A stretch of DNA of 64,000 nucleotides from positions 9,898,001 through 9,962,000 of the forward strand of contig NC_087119.1 in NCBI RefSeq assembly GCF_963855985.1, written 5' to 3'. The position numbers were made by a program, and so were the translations under genes. Below, in pieces: positions 33,291 through 44,850 of the stretch. Below the pieces are notes generated by a model, which saw nothing but the letters and a program-made list of their open reading frames with translations, did not search any database and had not been told where the DNA came from. Source of the stretch: Ostrinia nubilalis (lineage: Eukaryota; Arthropoda; Insecta; Lepidoptera; Crambidae). The stretch's first letter is position 1, and each line of letters begins with the position of its first letter.

Positions 33291-33334
33291 AAAAATATTT
33301 GATGATTTGAAAGTATTATTTAAATAGTCTATAC

Positions 33335-33620
33335 CAGTGTTTTTCAACCTGAGGGGTCGCGACCCCCTGGGGGGTCGCGAAGACTATATAGGAGGGTCGC
33401 GAGAGGTCGTAAAAAGTACCTCAGTAAAAAAAATCTTATAAAGACAGATTTTTCCGAAATCTAATTATGCAAAATGTTGTATGGCTTGAAGTATTCGGTC
33501 ACTACAAACATATTTGTAACATTATAAACTGCATGAAAAAAAAAAGCGAACGGTCGGGGGGTCACCATAATTTTTTTCATACTAGGGGGGTCGTGTCATG
33601 AAAAAGGTTGAAAAACACTG
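33335..33620. mobile_element. hAT-like MITE, 286 bp
   Basis: Ends CAGTGTTTTTCAACCT and AGGTTGAAAAACACTG are inverted copies, followed inward by GGGGTCGCGACCCC-type sequence on the left. Flanks are GTCTATAC (33327-33334) and GTCTATTA (33621-33628), an 8-bp target duplication with two changes, as hAT transposases make. No coding frame. Confidence 0.82.
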
Positions 33621-34234
33621 GTCTATTACAAATAAAGAAATTTTGACTTTGACACTAGTCGAGTTAATTGCGATTATTTATGGGTCGCATTTTATCCTAT
33701 TGACGTGAAGTCATTTAAATGAAAAATCTGTTTTTATAAAAAAACATAAACGTAGAAGATTTTATGAGTAATCAATATAAAGGGAGCCTAAATAAATTGA
33801 TATAAGACTTATGTATCTATTTATTTATTTTATTTTATTCAGATGTAGCTAAATCAATATACAATGCAAGTTATTTTGTAGGGCAATATAATGCCAGTTA
33901 AAAACTGCTTATATGTTCAGACGCAGTTTTGATTCTTTTGGAGTTTTGGTATGATAAAAATAATTAATTAGTGGGATACCACATGGTTATAATTACAACG
34001 CCTTTGCTTACTTTTATCCACCATCTCATTTGCTACATGTACATTAACATTGTTTGAAGATGACTTACTTTTTCAAGCCTTTTTACACTATGTTAAGGCC
34101 TCGCAACCAATTTACCGCAGTCCGTGTACATTTGCACGCCGAGTCCGGGCCCGTTCTACACGTTCGCTGCACGAAATTATGTGCAATAATATTCGCACCA
34201 ATCCAAATCCGTAACGTAATTTGATCTCAAATAT

Positions 34235-34337
34235 TAAGGTTAAGTTGCACCATCTTACTTTTACTTTAACAAACGTCAAAATAAAGTATGTCAAACACCA
34301 TACAAAAACAAAATTAGGTGGTGCAACTCAGCCTAAG
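34235..34337. mobile_element. GTTGCACC-ended MITE, internally deleted copy
   Basis: Begins GGTTAAGTTGCACCATCTTA and ends TTAGGTGGTGCAACTCAGCC. Shorter in the middle than its relative at 34684-34803. Flanked by TTAA and TAAG. Confidence 0.75.
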
Positions 34338-34683
34338 AGGACTGGCGTTAATCTCATAAACTAAAATCATTAAACTTGTCAATACTAAAAACAACCTTCA
34401 AAATCATCAGACTTATTAGAACGCTTTCGTTTGTCGCGCTGCTAGATCGCCTAAATGTGAAAGCGCTCTTAAACTGCAGCTACGGAGGGCATCCGAGAGA
34501 TTAGCCTGTAAGGATTTTAGCAGATTGAATGGGGCCTAGATTGCAGACAATCCGCCTGCTGTAAACCTACCTACTTGATGTAGGGTTGGCCCTCAAATAT
34601 TTTGTCTAATAATATACATTATTTTTTTTAATTTAAGACAGCTACAGAGAACTTTTGTTCTCTATAGACATAACACAATATTA

Positions 34684-34803
34684 AAGCTGAGTTGCACCAC
34701 CTAACTTTGACTGTAACTTTGACGGTAACCGATGCTTTTTGTATGGATTTTGACAGATTTTTGACGTTTGTCAAAGTTAAAGTAAGATGGTGCAACTCAA
34801 CCT
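34684..34803. mobile_element. GTTGCACC-ended MITE
   Basis: Begins AGCTGAGTTGCACCACCTAA, contains TTTTTGACGTTTGTCAAAG, and ends GATGGTGCAACTCAACC. Only about 350 bp from the copy at 34235. Confidence 0.78.
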
Positions 34804-34904
34804 AAGTCTGAACTCCGATTAGAGCCAGGCACAACATTTAAATAATACAAACAAATAGACAGTTTTTCTCATTATTATTATCACAATTCACATTATCCCT
34901 ACCA

Positions 34905-35075
34905 GTTCGTTTAAATGTGAAAGTTTGTATGTTTGTTACTCTTTTAAGCAAAAACTACTAAACGGATTTTGGTAAAACTTCACAGTATTATTGTTTAAAA
35001 ATCAGAATATTATCAATTTTCAATTTCAATAATACAGTGGGTGAAGCCACGGGCAAAAGCTAGTATAATATTAAT
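34905..35075 (+). repeat. Dispersed repeat Y, diverged copy
   Basis: Contains AAATGTGAAAGTTTGTATGT, AAAAACTACTAAACGGATTT and ends GTGAAGCCACGGGCAAAAGC followed by TAGTATAATA. Same layout as 32583-32813. Confidence 0.5.
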
Positions 35076-36212
35076 ATTAGAATAGGTACCTACACCATTT
35101 TTAATCCTTACCGACTTTTTTGTATCTTCTAATAGCGATATCTCACAGAATTCATAAGGAAGGATATTGTAACTTAAAGAACCCTGGAGGATAATAATAT
35201 TATTAAGTGATTTTGAATACCTAACTACGCCATTTTGTCAGGCTATTTATAAACATCATCGGCTTATTCTAATAATCACAATTAAGCTACTATTAAAGAT
35301 GTTTTTCACCACCCACTCCATCTCTTCCTAATTATCTATTGCTTAGCAACCATTATCATCTTAACAGGGAATAAACCTTGAAATAAGCTTAGTTACGAAG
35401 CAAATATCTGTTTTCAGACCGACTTTTGCTAGTGCAAGTTTACTTTTATTACTGCACATAGTTACAGTACAGTATTTCGCATTGCAACACGAACATAAAA
35501 TTCAAGCTCGCATTTTATGAGTCTGTAGTATACATATAACATTAGAATGTTATATTTGGCAAGTCATAAACTGTGCGGTTACTGCTAATAAGATTTTATA
35601 ATGAGTTGTATTAAGAAAGTAAAGAAAATAACCTTCAGTGTGCTTTAATTAATATCAATATCTCATGAGATATACTCCACTCTGAATTACCATTCTTTTC
35701 AGAGCAGGGTAAAATCTCAAATCAAAATTGAAAATCTAAATGAATACATACCCCTAAAATAAAAACGACGCTGTTAAATTGTGCATTAAAAGCAGCCCGA
35801 TTTTCATTTGTTTTCTGTAAGTATTCGATTTTTAATTTGAAATCGTTTTGACAGCTTGTAAGAAGTAAGATGTCCTACAGTGAACCGTTCCATCCGTGAC
35901 ATTCACAGGGGGGCTTCATCGTCAATACCGGATCGCTGGTTCAGATTTTTTCAACGTTTGGAAAACACTGAAATTAATGTCATGGGGGGGGGGCTATTAC
36001 TGCTCCGATTTTTGCCACTTGACGTTTCAAAATCTAAACTGACTTGTGTTTTCCGACCCCGGTAGCATGTAAGTGTTGATTGGCAGCCCTGCCGTCCTAG
36101 CCACTACAAACATACATGATTGCACGACGTGCATACACTTTAAGTTCCATGCACAGAACATGTTGGCTATTAACCCTTAATACGATACAGGAATATTAGT
36201 CACTAGTTGACT

Positions 36213-36260
36213 CGGCGAACTTCGTACCACCTATATTGAACAAAATTATTGTATATTCTA
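36213..36260 (+). repeat. CTAGCTGACCCG-family fragment
   Basis: ACTAGTTGACTCGGCGAACT followed by TCGTACCACC resembles the start of the repeat at 23119. Only the first part is recognisable. Confidence 0.4.
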
Positions 36261-38762
36261 ATAGTGAAAAATTTCAGAGCTTATTCCATACAAACAAATA
36301 AGCAATCAACTCTTTCCTCTTTATGGTATAGTGTAGATGAGCTTGTATACCTACCATAATATGATTAAACACAAACAGTCGAATTGAGAACCTTCTCCTT
36401 TCTTTGAAGTTAATAAGCTTAAAATAAAGTAGAACACAAAACCCTTTCTAAAAATAGTTAGCCATTCCCTCATTAAAATGAGTTTGAAGATTAAACTGGT
36501 TCAGCAAATGATACAATTCCTCACCCAATGTCAGCCAACTGACTCTCAAAGCGAAATATTAAGACGACACTTCCTAATTTGATAAATTTCTATCGCAAAC
36601 ACTTTCATTAAACTCTCTCGTTAAGGAGGAAAAGTTCTTTAATTCCGGCATGAATTATTTATATCTAGATCCAACGGTTTATACTTCCCACTGGCACCTA
36701 GGCACGGTTATTAATAGTTCCACTTTGCTTTGCACTTTTATTAATTTAAAGTTCCCGAATCCTTTACTGAAAAGGCGAAAACGCCGTTTTGTTTGTGTTG
36801 TTGAAGTTATTGTAAGTTTTTCTTTAGCCTTTTGTTGATTCACAATAAACACAATTTGAATTTGAATTTGATTTACACGAATAGCAATTATTGTATTAAT
36901 TAATGTAACTGCACTAACTGAACTTCCTTCCGATTGTGTGTAACAACTGAGATCACAGGCGTGTGGTTACTTTCAAACTACCTACTACCTAATCTTTATT
37001 ATACATATAGCAGGACATCGTTTACTAATTAGACAATTGTAATTGCCTGTATGCACCGCACGCCCCTCACCAGACTTACAAATGACTCTAGTAAAATCAC
37101 TTAGCAAGCTCTATCCAGTGCCTTTAATCCTAATTATCCACATTCTCAGCAATGCGGAACACCTACTAAATTACCAATCAATTACACTCCAATCCAAAGC
37201 AAAACATTTAAGAAAACTACCCACATAAAATATAGCTTTGCAATAAATTGAATGAAGATGGTATGACATGTCACGTGTGGCTTCCAAAAGGAGAAACTAA
37301 TGTTAAACGCAAGGTTCGTTCAACATTTTATTTGGCAGCGCAACACGTACGAGGCACGGAGGTCGTTCTAGCTACTGCGGTTCCTATGCGGTACCGTCGG
37401 AAAATTTATGTACCACTGAGCGTGCAAGTCTATCCCGCACCTCGGCACACGGCCCGAAGCTGGTCGACGCAAAAATTCCGCCAACCCCACTCTCCATCGC
37501 CGCTCCGGTACAGCACGCTTCCCAGCTGACCCGTACAAACCAACACTTGTAACGCAAATAACTGCGAATTATACACATCCACACATTTTTTCGGGTAGGC
37601 TAGAATCCTTGGGGGCCTGCCCCGTTCAAATATTAAGTTTCGTAAGAATTTTAAATTACAACATTAGACGTTGCGTCTCAGCAGAATTAAATATTAATAA
37701 TGCTATCCCAGCGAACTAAGAACAAGGCCGAAAACGATGAATTTTTAATAGTTATTCTCCTTTGCTTCTGGCAATTAATGTAATGAGGTAGCAAGTTTAG
37801 CTCTCCCCGGGGGATGGCTGCAAATTAGAGTTAATTCTCCACTAGATTTGCTTTTGATTGCTGCGTTTAAATGGTATAACAATTCAGATTATTTTCTCGA
37901 GTAAATTCCTTAAATCCAAGAGACGTATAGACAGGTCGTTTTGAAGGGAAATTGGTTTTATACTCTGTTAGTGAATTTCCATTGTTGAAACTCGTCGGTG
38001 AAGTTTCTATTTGAAACAATGTTTCATCACGTACCTACTTATAATTAAATATTTTTAGGATTTCCATTTTACATTCCCCTTTACAGCGTGTAAAAGTTTT
38101 AATTATGTTATAATCCTCGCGTTACTCGTTTAATAATAATGTGCTCTAAAATAACATTCGTGATGGTTTTATTATGGTGGGTTCTGTGCGGAAAATGCAT
38201 ATTAAAGAGAAGAATAAGTACTTCGACATGCGGGTAGATTGACGCTAAATGAAAATATTATGGAGCTTTATTGTAGAACCGCCAGCACCTAGTGCTTTTA
38301 AAAGTGTTCCTTGAAAATTGAAATGCTTTTAGTATTTTATATTGTAAAAATAGAGTAACTATTATGTCATAAAATATACGTTACAAATAGTTCATTTTAC
38401 AGATTCTAATCTTCGTGCAAAATTATCGCTTTCCTTAATTAAACGCTATCTAAAATTATTAAATAGACTCGGCACAGTAAGTAAACCTATTTTGTCATTA
38501 CCGAATCATTGAGAACGTACGAGCACGGTAATACTATCTATATCGTAGTATGAGTCTTAAATTGATTTATAAATAAAACAAAAGAGTAACGACAGCCACA
38601 GTTAAACTTTGGCTACTTATTCGTACTCGTACATTCATAGTCATAAGTACGAATAATAAATATGCAAGGTTTTTTATTTCTCACATTTCAGTAGCCTTGG
38701 CATTATCAAGTCTTTAACAAAAATTTCAAAAGACACCTAAGTTAGAGACGTTAGAGATCTCA

Positions 38763-38853
38763 TGACGTCATTGGTCATGTTAGAACGACACGCAGTGTCG
38801 CACAGAGTCCCATACAAGTTATTATGGGCAGGTGACGTTTATTTTTGACGTCA
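38763..38853. promoter_or_regulatory. Pair of TGACGTCA (CRE/ATF-type) palindromes
   Basis: Perfect TGACGTCA octamers at 38763-38770 and 38846-38853, 83 bp apart in the first Ddr intron, with a GACACGCAGTGTCG hairpin between them. The octamer binds CREB/ATF proteins in animals. Function here is inferred only; it may be part of a repeat. Confidence 0.2.
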
Positions 38854-40805
38854 TGCTCAGCTATTTCCATACAAAGTTGAAACACTTGTAACTTTTTTGT
38901 TTTCGGTCCGATTTCAAAATTAAGTAGTTATTCAGAAATTCTATGATTTAAATAAAGTGTTTATTTACTTATACATAAATTATTAACTTTTGAAATCGAT
39001 GCATATTCCCTATTGAATGAAAACAAAACAAAAGAACTCAGCTCACAGTCAGAGTAATGCTACTAACTCGTTACTTACACGAGCAACCAGAACAATTAAT
39101 AAAACACTAAAGCCGACGAATTGGAACCGCAGCGAGCCTCCGCAGGTGCACACGTCGTGTCGCACGAGTATTAGCATGTTATAATTAAAACCGAGCGACA
39201 TCGGTCGTTTGCTAATTTGTCTTCTTAATAAATTGTTTGTTTTTCGTTTCTCGCACGTAATTTGTTCCCTGTAATTTATCACGCGTCGCGGCGGTGCTGT
39301 GGATTAGCCCCGCATCCCTCACGGGCAAAGCCGGGTTTACATCACAAACTACTATCGGCCTTGTTGGAATTAATTTAACGATAGAAACCGTGTATACCGG
39401 GCGTAATTGAGACGCGAAACATCGTGAGGAAATTCGGTTGCGATGTCTCAATGAAGCAAACAGATGTAACACGTAGAAGTGTAATGAAGTTGCTGGAAAA
39501 TTTGACAATATAAAAGCTATCGAGGAATTTATATGTGAACGTTTTTGCTCTTCTAGAAAAGTAAGAAATAAATTAGAGGTCGAAATACCTTTAATATAAG
39601 TATTTATAAGGAGAACGTTGTATCAGTTTGACTGTATGAAATAATTTATGATTTAAAAAACAACGGCAGTCGTAATATAAACCAACACGCTAATATACGA
39701 ATAAAACCGTCAGGATATGGATGTTAGCTGTTCCAAATTATTCATACCCAACATTACATTGTCGGCGAAAGGATTTATCAGGAAACATTCTTTCCATTAT
39801 TATGTCAAAGGAAAGCAAGGCTTTGAGACATCACAAATTCTCGAGAAATGAATGACATTGTTAAGTTTGTCACGCAACTGGAAATGTTGTCTCAAAACTC
39901 GTACTTTTATTACAACGAACTATGACGGAAAAAATCCTCTAAATGCTCTTTTCCGGAAAATCCATTTACAGTTACCCGAATAATAATAAGGTAAACATAC
40001 TAAGTACGGTACATTAAAAGCAGCGTCGTACTACGTCCTCTATACATCTAAATAAAGAAAGAAAATCCTTTTTAGGTTGAGCGCGAGTGTACCTTTAAAC
40101 CTACGTGATGTTTGAATGATTTGCTCACTGTATCACTTTTGTTGTCAGCTTTGCATAATATCATAAAACCGTTATCCTCTTTAAATCTGGACCCCAAAAC
40201 AACGCTATTAAACATACAAAATCCGACACAAATAAAAATAAACATCAAAGAAAATGAGATAGCAAGTTTAAGGGCAACCCGAGCATGCTCGCCGAACAAA
40301 TACCTAATGCAGATAAATAACATTTCTACCTTTACGCAAGAAGCTCGAAATACGATTACACACAAAAGGAGGCGTAGGTAACGAAAAAATAAACATACAT
40401 ATGTTAAAATAATACCGCACGCAGAACCGAATTTGAATTTTTCCCTTTGTGCCTCACCAGCATCGTGTATTGTATTTTCATTTTATTAAAAGCAGGAAAA
40501 TAAACAAAAATTTTGGGGCTCTTGTCCTACGACGCCCCTCGGACCCAGCCCCCCGGCACCTACGCGCCGCGGCTCCGTACATTAAGGAAAATGTATGATT
40601 TGCAACTCCGCCACAGGCACGAACCAACTTACATAATGATAATGGAAATTAAGACTTGTATTTGTATTATTTTTCTTTACTTTGGCGCCGTGTTTTGTGA
40701 AGGTTGCTGCTCGAACGCTTCTGAAGCTTTTGTACAGAAATATTTGTAACGACTTCGACTTCATAGTATTATTATGGCCGGTATATTATGGCCTCAAAGT
40801 AGAAA

Positions 40806-40933
40806 TAGTCCAGTCATTTGGTACAAAATAATGGCTTTATGAAATTCGTGAAAAGCACATCGAAATCTATAAAATACCAATTTTTATTACTCCCGGAAAA
40901 CATTCCAGGTAAAACTACCAAATGACTGGACTA
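40806..40933. mobile_element. TAGTCCAGTCATT-ended MITE, 128 bp
   Basis: Begins TAGTCCAGTCATTTGGTA and ends TACCAAATGACTGGACTA, an 18-bp perfect inverted repeat. The outer TA is probably the duplicated target. The same 13-bp termini bound the 1-kb foldback at 61779-62833. Confidence 0.8.
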
Positions 40934-41575
40934 CTAACTACTAAAATACTATTGGATGGTTCATTAAAAACTAAACTTTAACTTTATTTTCGTAGGAGAA
41001 AAACTACAAAATCAAATTACGTCGCTCTTTTCAATTAAAATTTTACTCTCCTAGGTATTTCATTTAGAGTAGGATCCAAGCAATCAGCCCGTTTGATTGG
41101 AAATAGTTTCAACACCACCCATACCCATACAAATTGTAGTTAATCAGTCACTAATTACCAAATAAAACTCAAACCAACAGCAACTGAAGGGATCAATCGA
41201 GCCACGGAAAGGGCACGTAGCCGGCCCTTCTAATGAAACACCAAAATACACATTACAAGGAATGTTTACTATCCGTACAGTTTTTCCTGCCACTTACAAG
41301 GGCGCCAGGGATCGACACATCGGCTAATTAAAGGAAAACAATACTGCGTAACTCACACGGGTGATACACAATAAAAGTTCGGTTGTGATAGCTACCTTAA
41401 CGCGTTAATGAAATTATTATTATCTATTTAGGTAGTATCTAAATAGATCTCCTCACATCTTATGTTATTAATATTTATTCTTGTAAGAATTGAGGTATGA
41501 GCCACGAGTAACCTAAAAGAAAAAATTTACCTGAGAACCAAACACAGAATCCTCAAATTAAGAGAGTATAGCTAA

Positions 41576-41836
41576 ATGTCGTAGTTTTCGGAACGGACTA
41601 CTATGCCGAGAGCGCGACCTCTCGATTCGCGTGGTTCGATTCCCGGCCGGGCAAAAACTGAAATGATGAATTTAAATTTCTGTGATGGGTCTGGGTGTTA
41701 CTATGTTTAATATTTACAAAAAAAAATGTATTTAATATGTTTATATCCGTTGTCTAGTACCCATACAAGCTTTGCTTAGTTTGGGACTAGAAGCGTAGTG
41801 TAAAATGTCCAAGGATATTTAATTATTATTATTTTT
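41576..41836 (+). mobile_element. tRNA-derived SINE, copy 1
   Basis: A damaged head (ACGGACTACTATGCCGAGAG) is followed by the B box GGTTCGATTCCCGGCCGGGC, a body with TGATGGGTCTGGGTGTTACT, and a tail with AGCTTTGCTTAGTTTGGGAC and ATGTCCAAGGATATTTA. Copies 2 and 3 are at 58872-59133 and 60856-60963 on the minus strand. Confidence 0.85.
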
Positions 41837-42484
41837 TAAATACTGTAATTTTCGAAAATGAGGGCGTAAAATATTACACTATACTTATCTCCCGTTTAAA
41901 ATCCTATAGAAGTTTATCAATTTCTTGGGAAATATAATAATTTGCGGTTCTTGTTTTTTTTTCGATGACATAAAGATAGTTTAGGTAGTTTCAACAACGG
42001 TTTCACAAAAGCAATATTTAATGGCCTCCGAGCCGATATTTTTAATTGAATTACACAAACATCGCTCCAATAGCATTGAACAAATATGTATTTTTCATGT
42101 CTGCGTTAAATAGGAAACATCCCGTCGATGTATCAAAAATATTTAAAGTAAACACTAGCCCAACTGCGTAACAACAGTTTTTATTAGTGTGTTCTTCAAA
42201 TAAAGGGGAGAAGCTTTTTTAAAGCCAGAGGTTATCACGATTTAAAATAGATAAAAAAGAAAAAATATTTATCAATTTATTAACATAACTATGACATGGA
42301 CGAAGAAGACAAAACTATATCAAAATGCACGTTAAAAAAAAACAAAAAAACTGTAATTTAAACAAAAAGGTATTAAAAAACAAGAGACAATACAAATTAA
42401 AACCCAATTTCACGATAAAAAAATCCCTTTTATGTAGATTAGTGTGATTTTTAACCTTACTTACCTGGATATTTTTGTCTACAG

Positions 42485-42596
42485 CTGACGTGGGCAGCTG
42501 TGAAGTGCCTCTTGGCATGGAGAATGGGATGATATCCAACGAGTCCCTCTCATCTAGCTCCAGCTACGACCAGAGCGTCTCGCCACTCAGCTCAAG
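42485..42596 (+). CDS. Ddr: Ddr exon 2: start of the discoidin domain
   Basis: Acceptor TTTTTGTCTACAG ends at 42484; donor GTAAGCTCG starts at 42597; 112 nt, phase 1 in and 2 out. It encodes CEVPLGMENGMISNESLSSS and YDQSVSPLSS. In DDRs this is the first beta strand and collagen-binding loop region of the discoidin domain, whose first Cys pairs with the last (LYGC). N-E-S is a glycosylation sequon. A second AG at 42496 would give a premature stop in the incoming phase, so the first is used. Confidence 0.85.
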
Positions 42597-44618
42597 GTAA
42601 GCTCGTCGTTAAAGATAAAGATAAAGATATTTTTATTTATCAGAACATGTGTGACAATATTGCAATACAGAAATATATTTTTGGTTTTAGTAGGTTTACG
42701 TTTACGTTAAATCGCTTTAATAGGTTTATGCCCGTTTTCACCCCTAATTTTTAAGTGACCCCTAGGAAGACAAAATGTCTGTTGTGTTACCAAAGGGGTC
42801 ACTTAAAAATTAGGGATTGATTGTGAAAATGGGCATTATTAACTTTAAATGCAAGTGAACTTACAAATAGATCCAAAGCGCTCACATTGCCAATTTGAAA
42901 TAAGGTGCATTTAATATTAGTAAGTACTTATAGGTATATCTATTTATGGTTAATAGACAAAAACAAAGTACTCCAACGTAGTTTTGTGTTAAAGGTTATC
43001 TTATTTTTTATAGAAATAATTAACTCTATGCAAATCTAAATTTCGTGTGAAATGAGTCTTAGGATAGATAGAAGAATAAATGAACAAAAAAAAGAAATCT
43101 CTTAAAAACGAACTGGAGAAAATTGTAAACTCGTGAATACTGCAGAAAAGATCGGCTATTTCATAGCTAAAGACCGAATATTTAACCTCATTACTTCACT
43201 ACAGCCTATACATTACTTCCAAGAAAATTCGCTCCCAAATATCCCCGAGGATACCGTAGTAACCTATGCTCCCGGCAACCACATTATTTTATTCTGTTAT
43301 CCTAGTACACAATGTTGCTGGAGCGATAGTAAACACAATAATAAAGGCACGCAACTTAAGTGGAAGTAATGATGGCCGTAAACAAAATGCGCCTAATATT
43401 GTACTTACACAAACTCAGGAATTATAGGAACGTACAAAATGACCAGAAATAAATACATAACGCTGCCCAATATTGGAACTGGACAATCAAATACTTACTT
43501 CAATATTGTTTTGTAAACAAGTTTAACGCCATAACACACTGGATAATAAAACAAATAACGTAGAATAATGTTGAAAGCGATCCAAAACATCAGAAGTTCA
43601 TTACATTGTTTGCAGTTCTCCCCAATATTTCGCTTTGTGGCCGTTAAAATAATACAACAGACACTCGCGGATAAATCATTGCGGAACAAATAGCGCCGCT
43701 CTGAACCGATACAATATGCTTATTCGCCGCCATTGTTAAACAACAATAAACTGCTATGATACGGCCAAGTTGTTACAATAATTGCGAATCCCACAACCGC
43801 AAAATGCTCATACTTAGCTCAAACAATTAACAGAGGGTCTCACATTCGGCCTTAAGCCCGCATAAGCTGCGCGAGACAATAGCGCAAACTCCTCCCGTTT
43901 GAGAAATTCACTAACAGAAAATTAAATTTTCATATGAATTCGGTGCGGCCGTGATCCTACAAAAGCCTTTCGGGGGTTGACTCCCAAAGATAACAAGATG
44001 TAAGTACGGATGGATGTGCCAGCCTTATCAACTGAGCCACTTTACATAGGGTCAGAGGCGATTTGGCAAATGCCACGTTAATACAGCGTTTAGCGCGCTT
44101 TGTTCTCGGCGCACCTACTGATGAGATCGCCGGGAGATAGTCAAATGGAACGGCCAGGAGCCCGGGTCTTGACAAACGGAGCCCGAAACAGCGCGCCGAC
44201 TATACTACGCTAATTTTATTTGGTTATGCTCAAGCATGTCTTCTGTGTAACTACAGACGAGCTGAACGAGTCTAATTGACTCAGCCTCTCATCCGAAAGG
44301 AAATGAATTAGTTTTAGGACGTGTGCCGGGTAATCTTTCCGTCTATTTGTTTTTAATTACCCGATTAATTTCGCTGTGCTAACCAAAAGATTAGGCTCAG
44401 ATGTTGCGATTAAAAATGTACGGGTTTGTGTAACGTGTTCTATCAATTTTGGTTTTGTGCTTACATTGTTGAGCAATTAATCAGAGTTTAATCCGAGTTG
44501 AATTTGCGGTTCAGTTAGTTGTGCGCAATTTTGTTGTCTTTCATTGTAGCCATTGGTTATTATTACAAACTTAGTTGCGTGTCCATTTTAGTCATTACCT
44601 TAACGTCCCCTCCGACAG
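42597..44618. other. Ddr: Ddr intron 2
   Basis: Contains the 107-bp palindromic MITE at 42729-42835. The plus-strand frame 43133-43369 is unsupported. Nothing else recognised. Confidence 0.6.
42729..42835. mobile_element. Palindromic MITE, 107 bp
   Basis: Begins TGCCCGTTTTCACCCCTAAT and ends inverted as TGTGAAAATGGGCA. Inner arms TTTTTAAGTGACCCC and GGGGTCACTTAAAAA pair exactly. Flanked by TTA on both sides. Confidence 0.78.
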
Positions 44619-44850
44619 GATCAGGACGGAGATTCGCGGCGGGGCGTGGTGCCCCAATGGGTTGATCTCCCCCCGAAGCCGACAGTTCCTGGAGATCGAC
44701 CTTCGCGACGAGTACCTCATCACAGCTACTGAGTCCCAGGGTCGCTTCGCCAACTCAGTGGGCGTCGAATTCGTCGAGAGCTACCTGGTTGAGTACTGGC
44801 GCTCGGCGCTCAACCGCTGGGTCAAATATAAAGATTTCAATGGAAGCAGA
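44619..44850 (+). CDS. Ddr: Ddr exon 3: discoidin domain core
   Basis: Acceptor CCTCCGACAG; donor GTGAGTACT; 232 nt, phase 2 in and 0 out. It encodes GGAWCPNGLI, then FLEIDLRDEYLITATESQGR, EFVESYLVEYWRSALNRWV and KYKDFNG. These match the DDR discoidin pattern AWCP..., LQVDL, GTQGR, EFV..Y.L.YS.D and W..W. This is the collagen-binding fold. Confidence 0.93.

Larger units (their letters stand above)
32383..42484. other. First Ddr intron, 3' part
   Basis: About 10 kb of intron. Recognised contents are dispersed repeats (32583-32813, 34905-35075, 36213-36260), a repeat 3' end at 33000-33290, a hAT-like MITE, two GTTGCACC MITEs, a paired TGACGTCA site, a small TIR element at 40806-40933 and a SINE at 41576-41836. 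No host exon is supported. Confidence 0.55.

Noticed and set aside
37248..37529. 93-residue plus-strand open frame
   Set aside because: No family resemblance, and no incoming or outgoing phase that fits Ddr exons 1 and 2, which already join in phase.
43955..44042. tRNA-like boxes (TGGCTCAGTTGATAAGGC on minus, GGTTGACTCC on plus)
   Set aside because: The A-like and B-like boxes are on opposite strands and cannot belong to one pol III gene.
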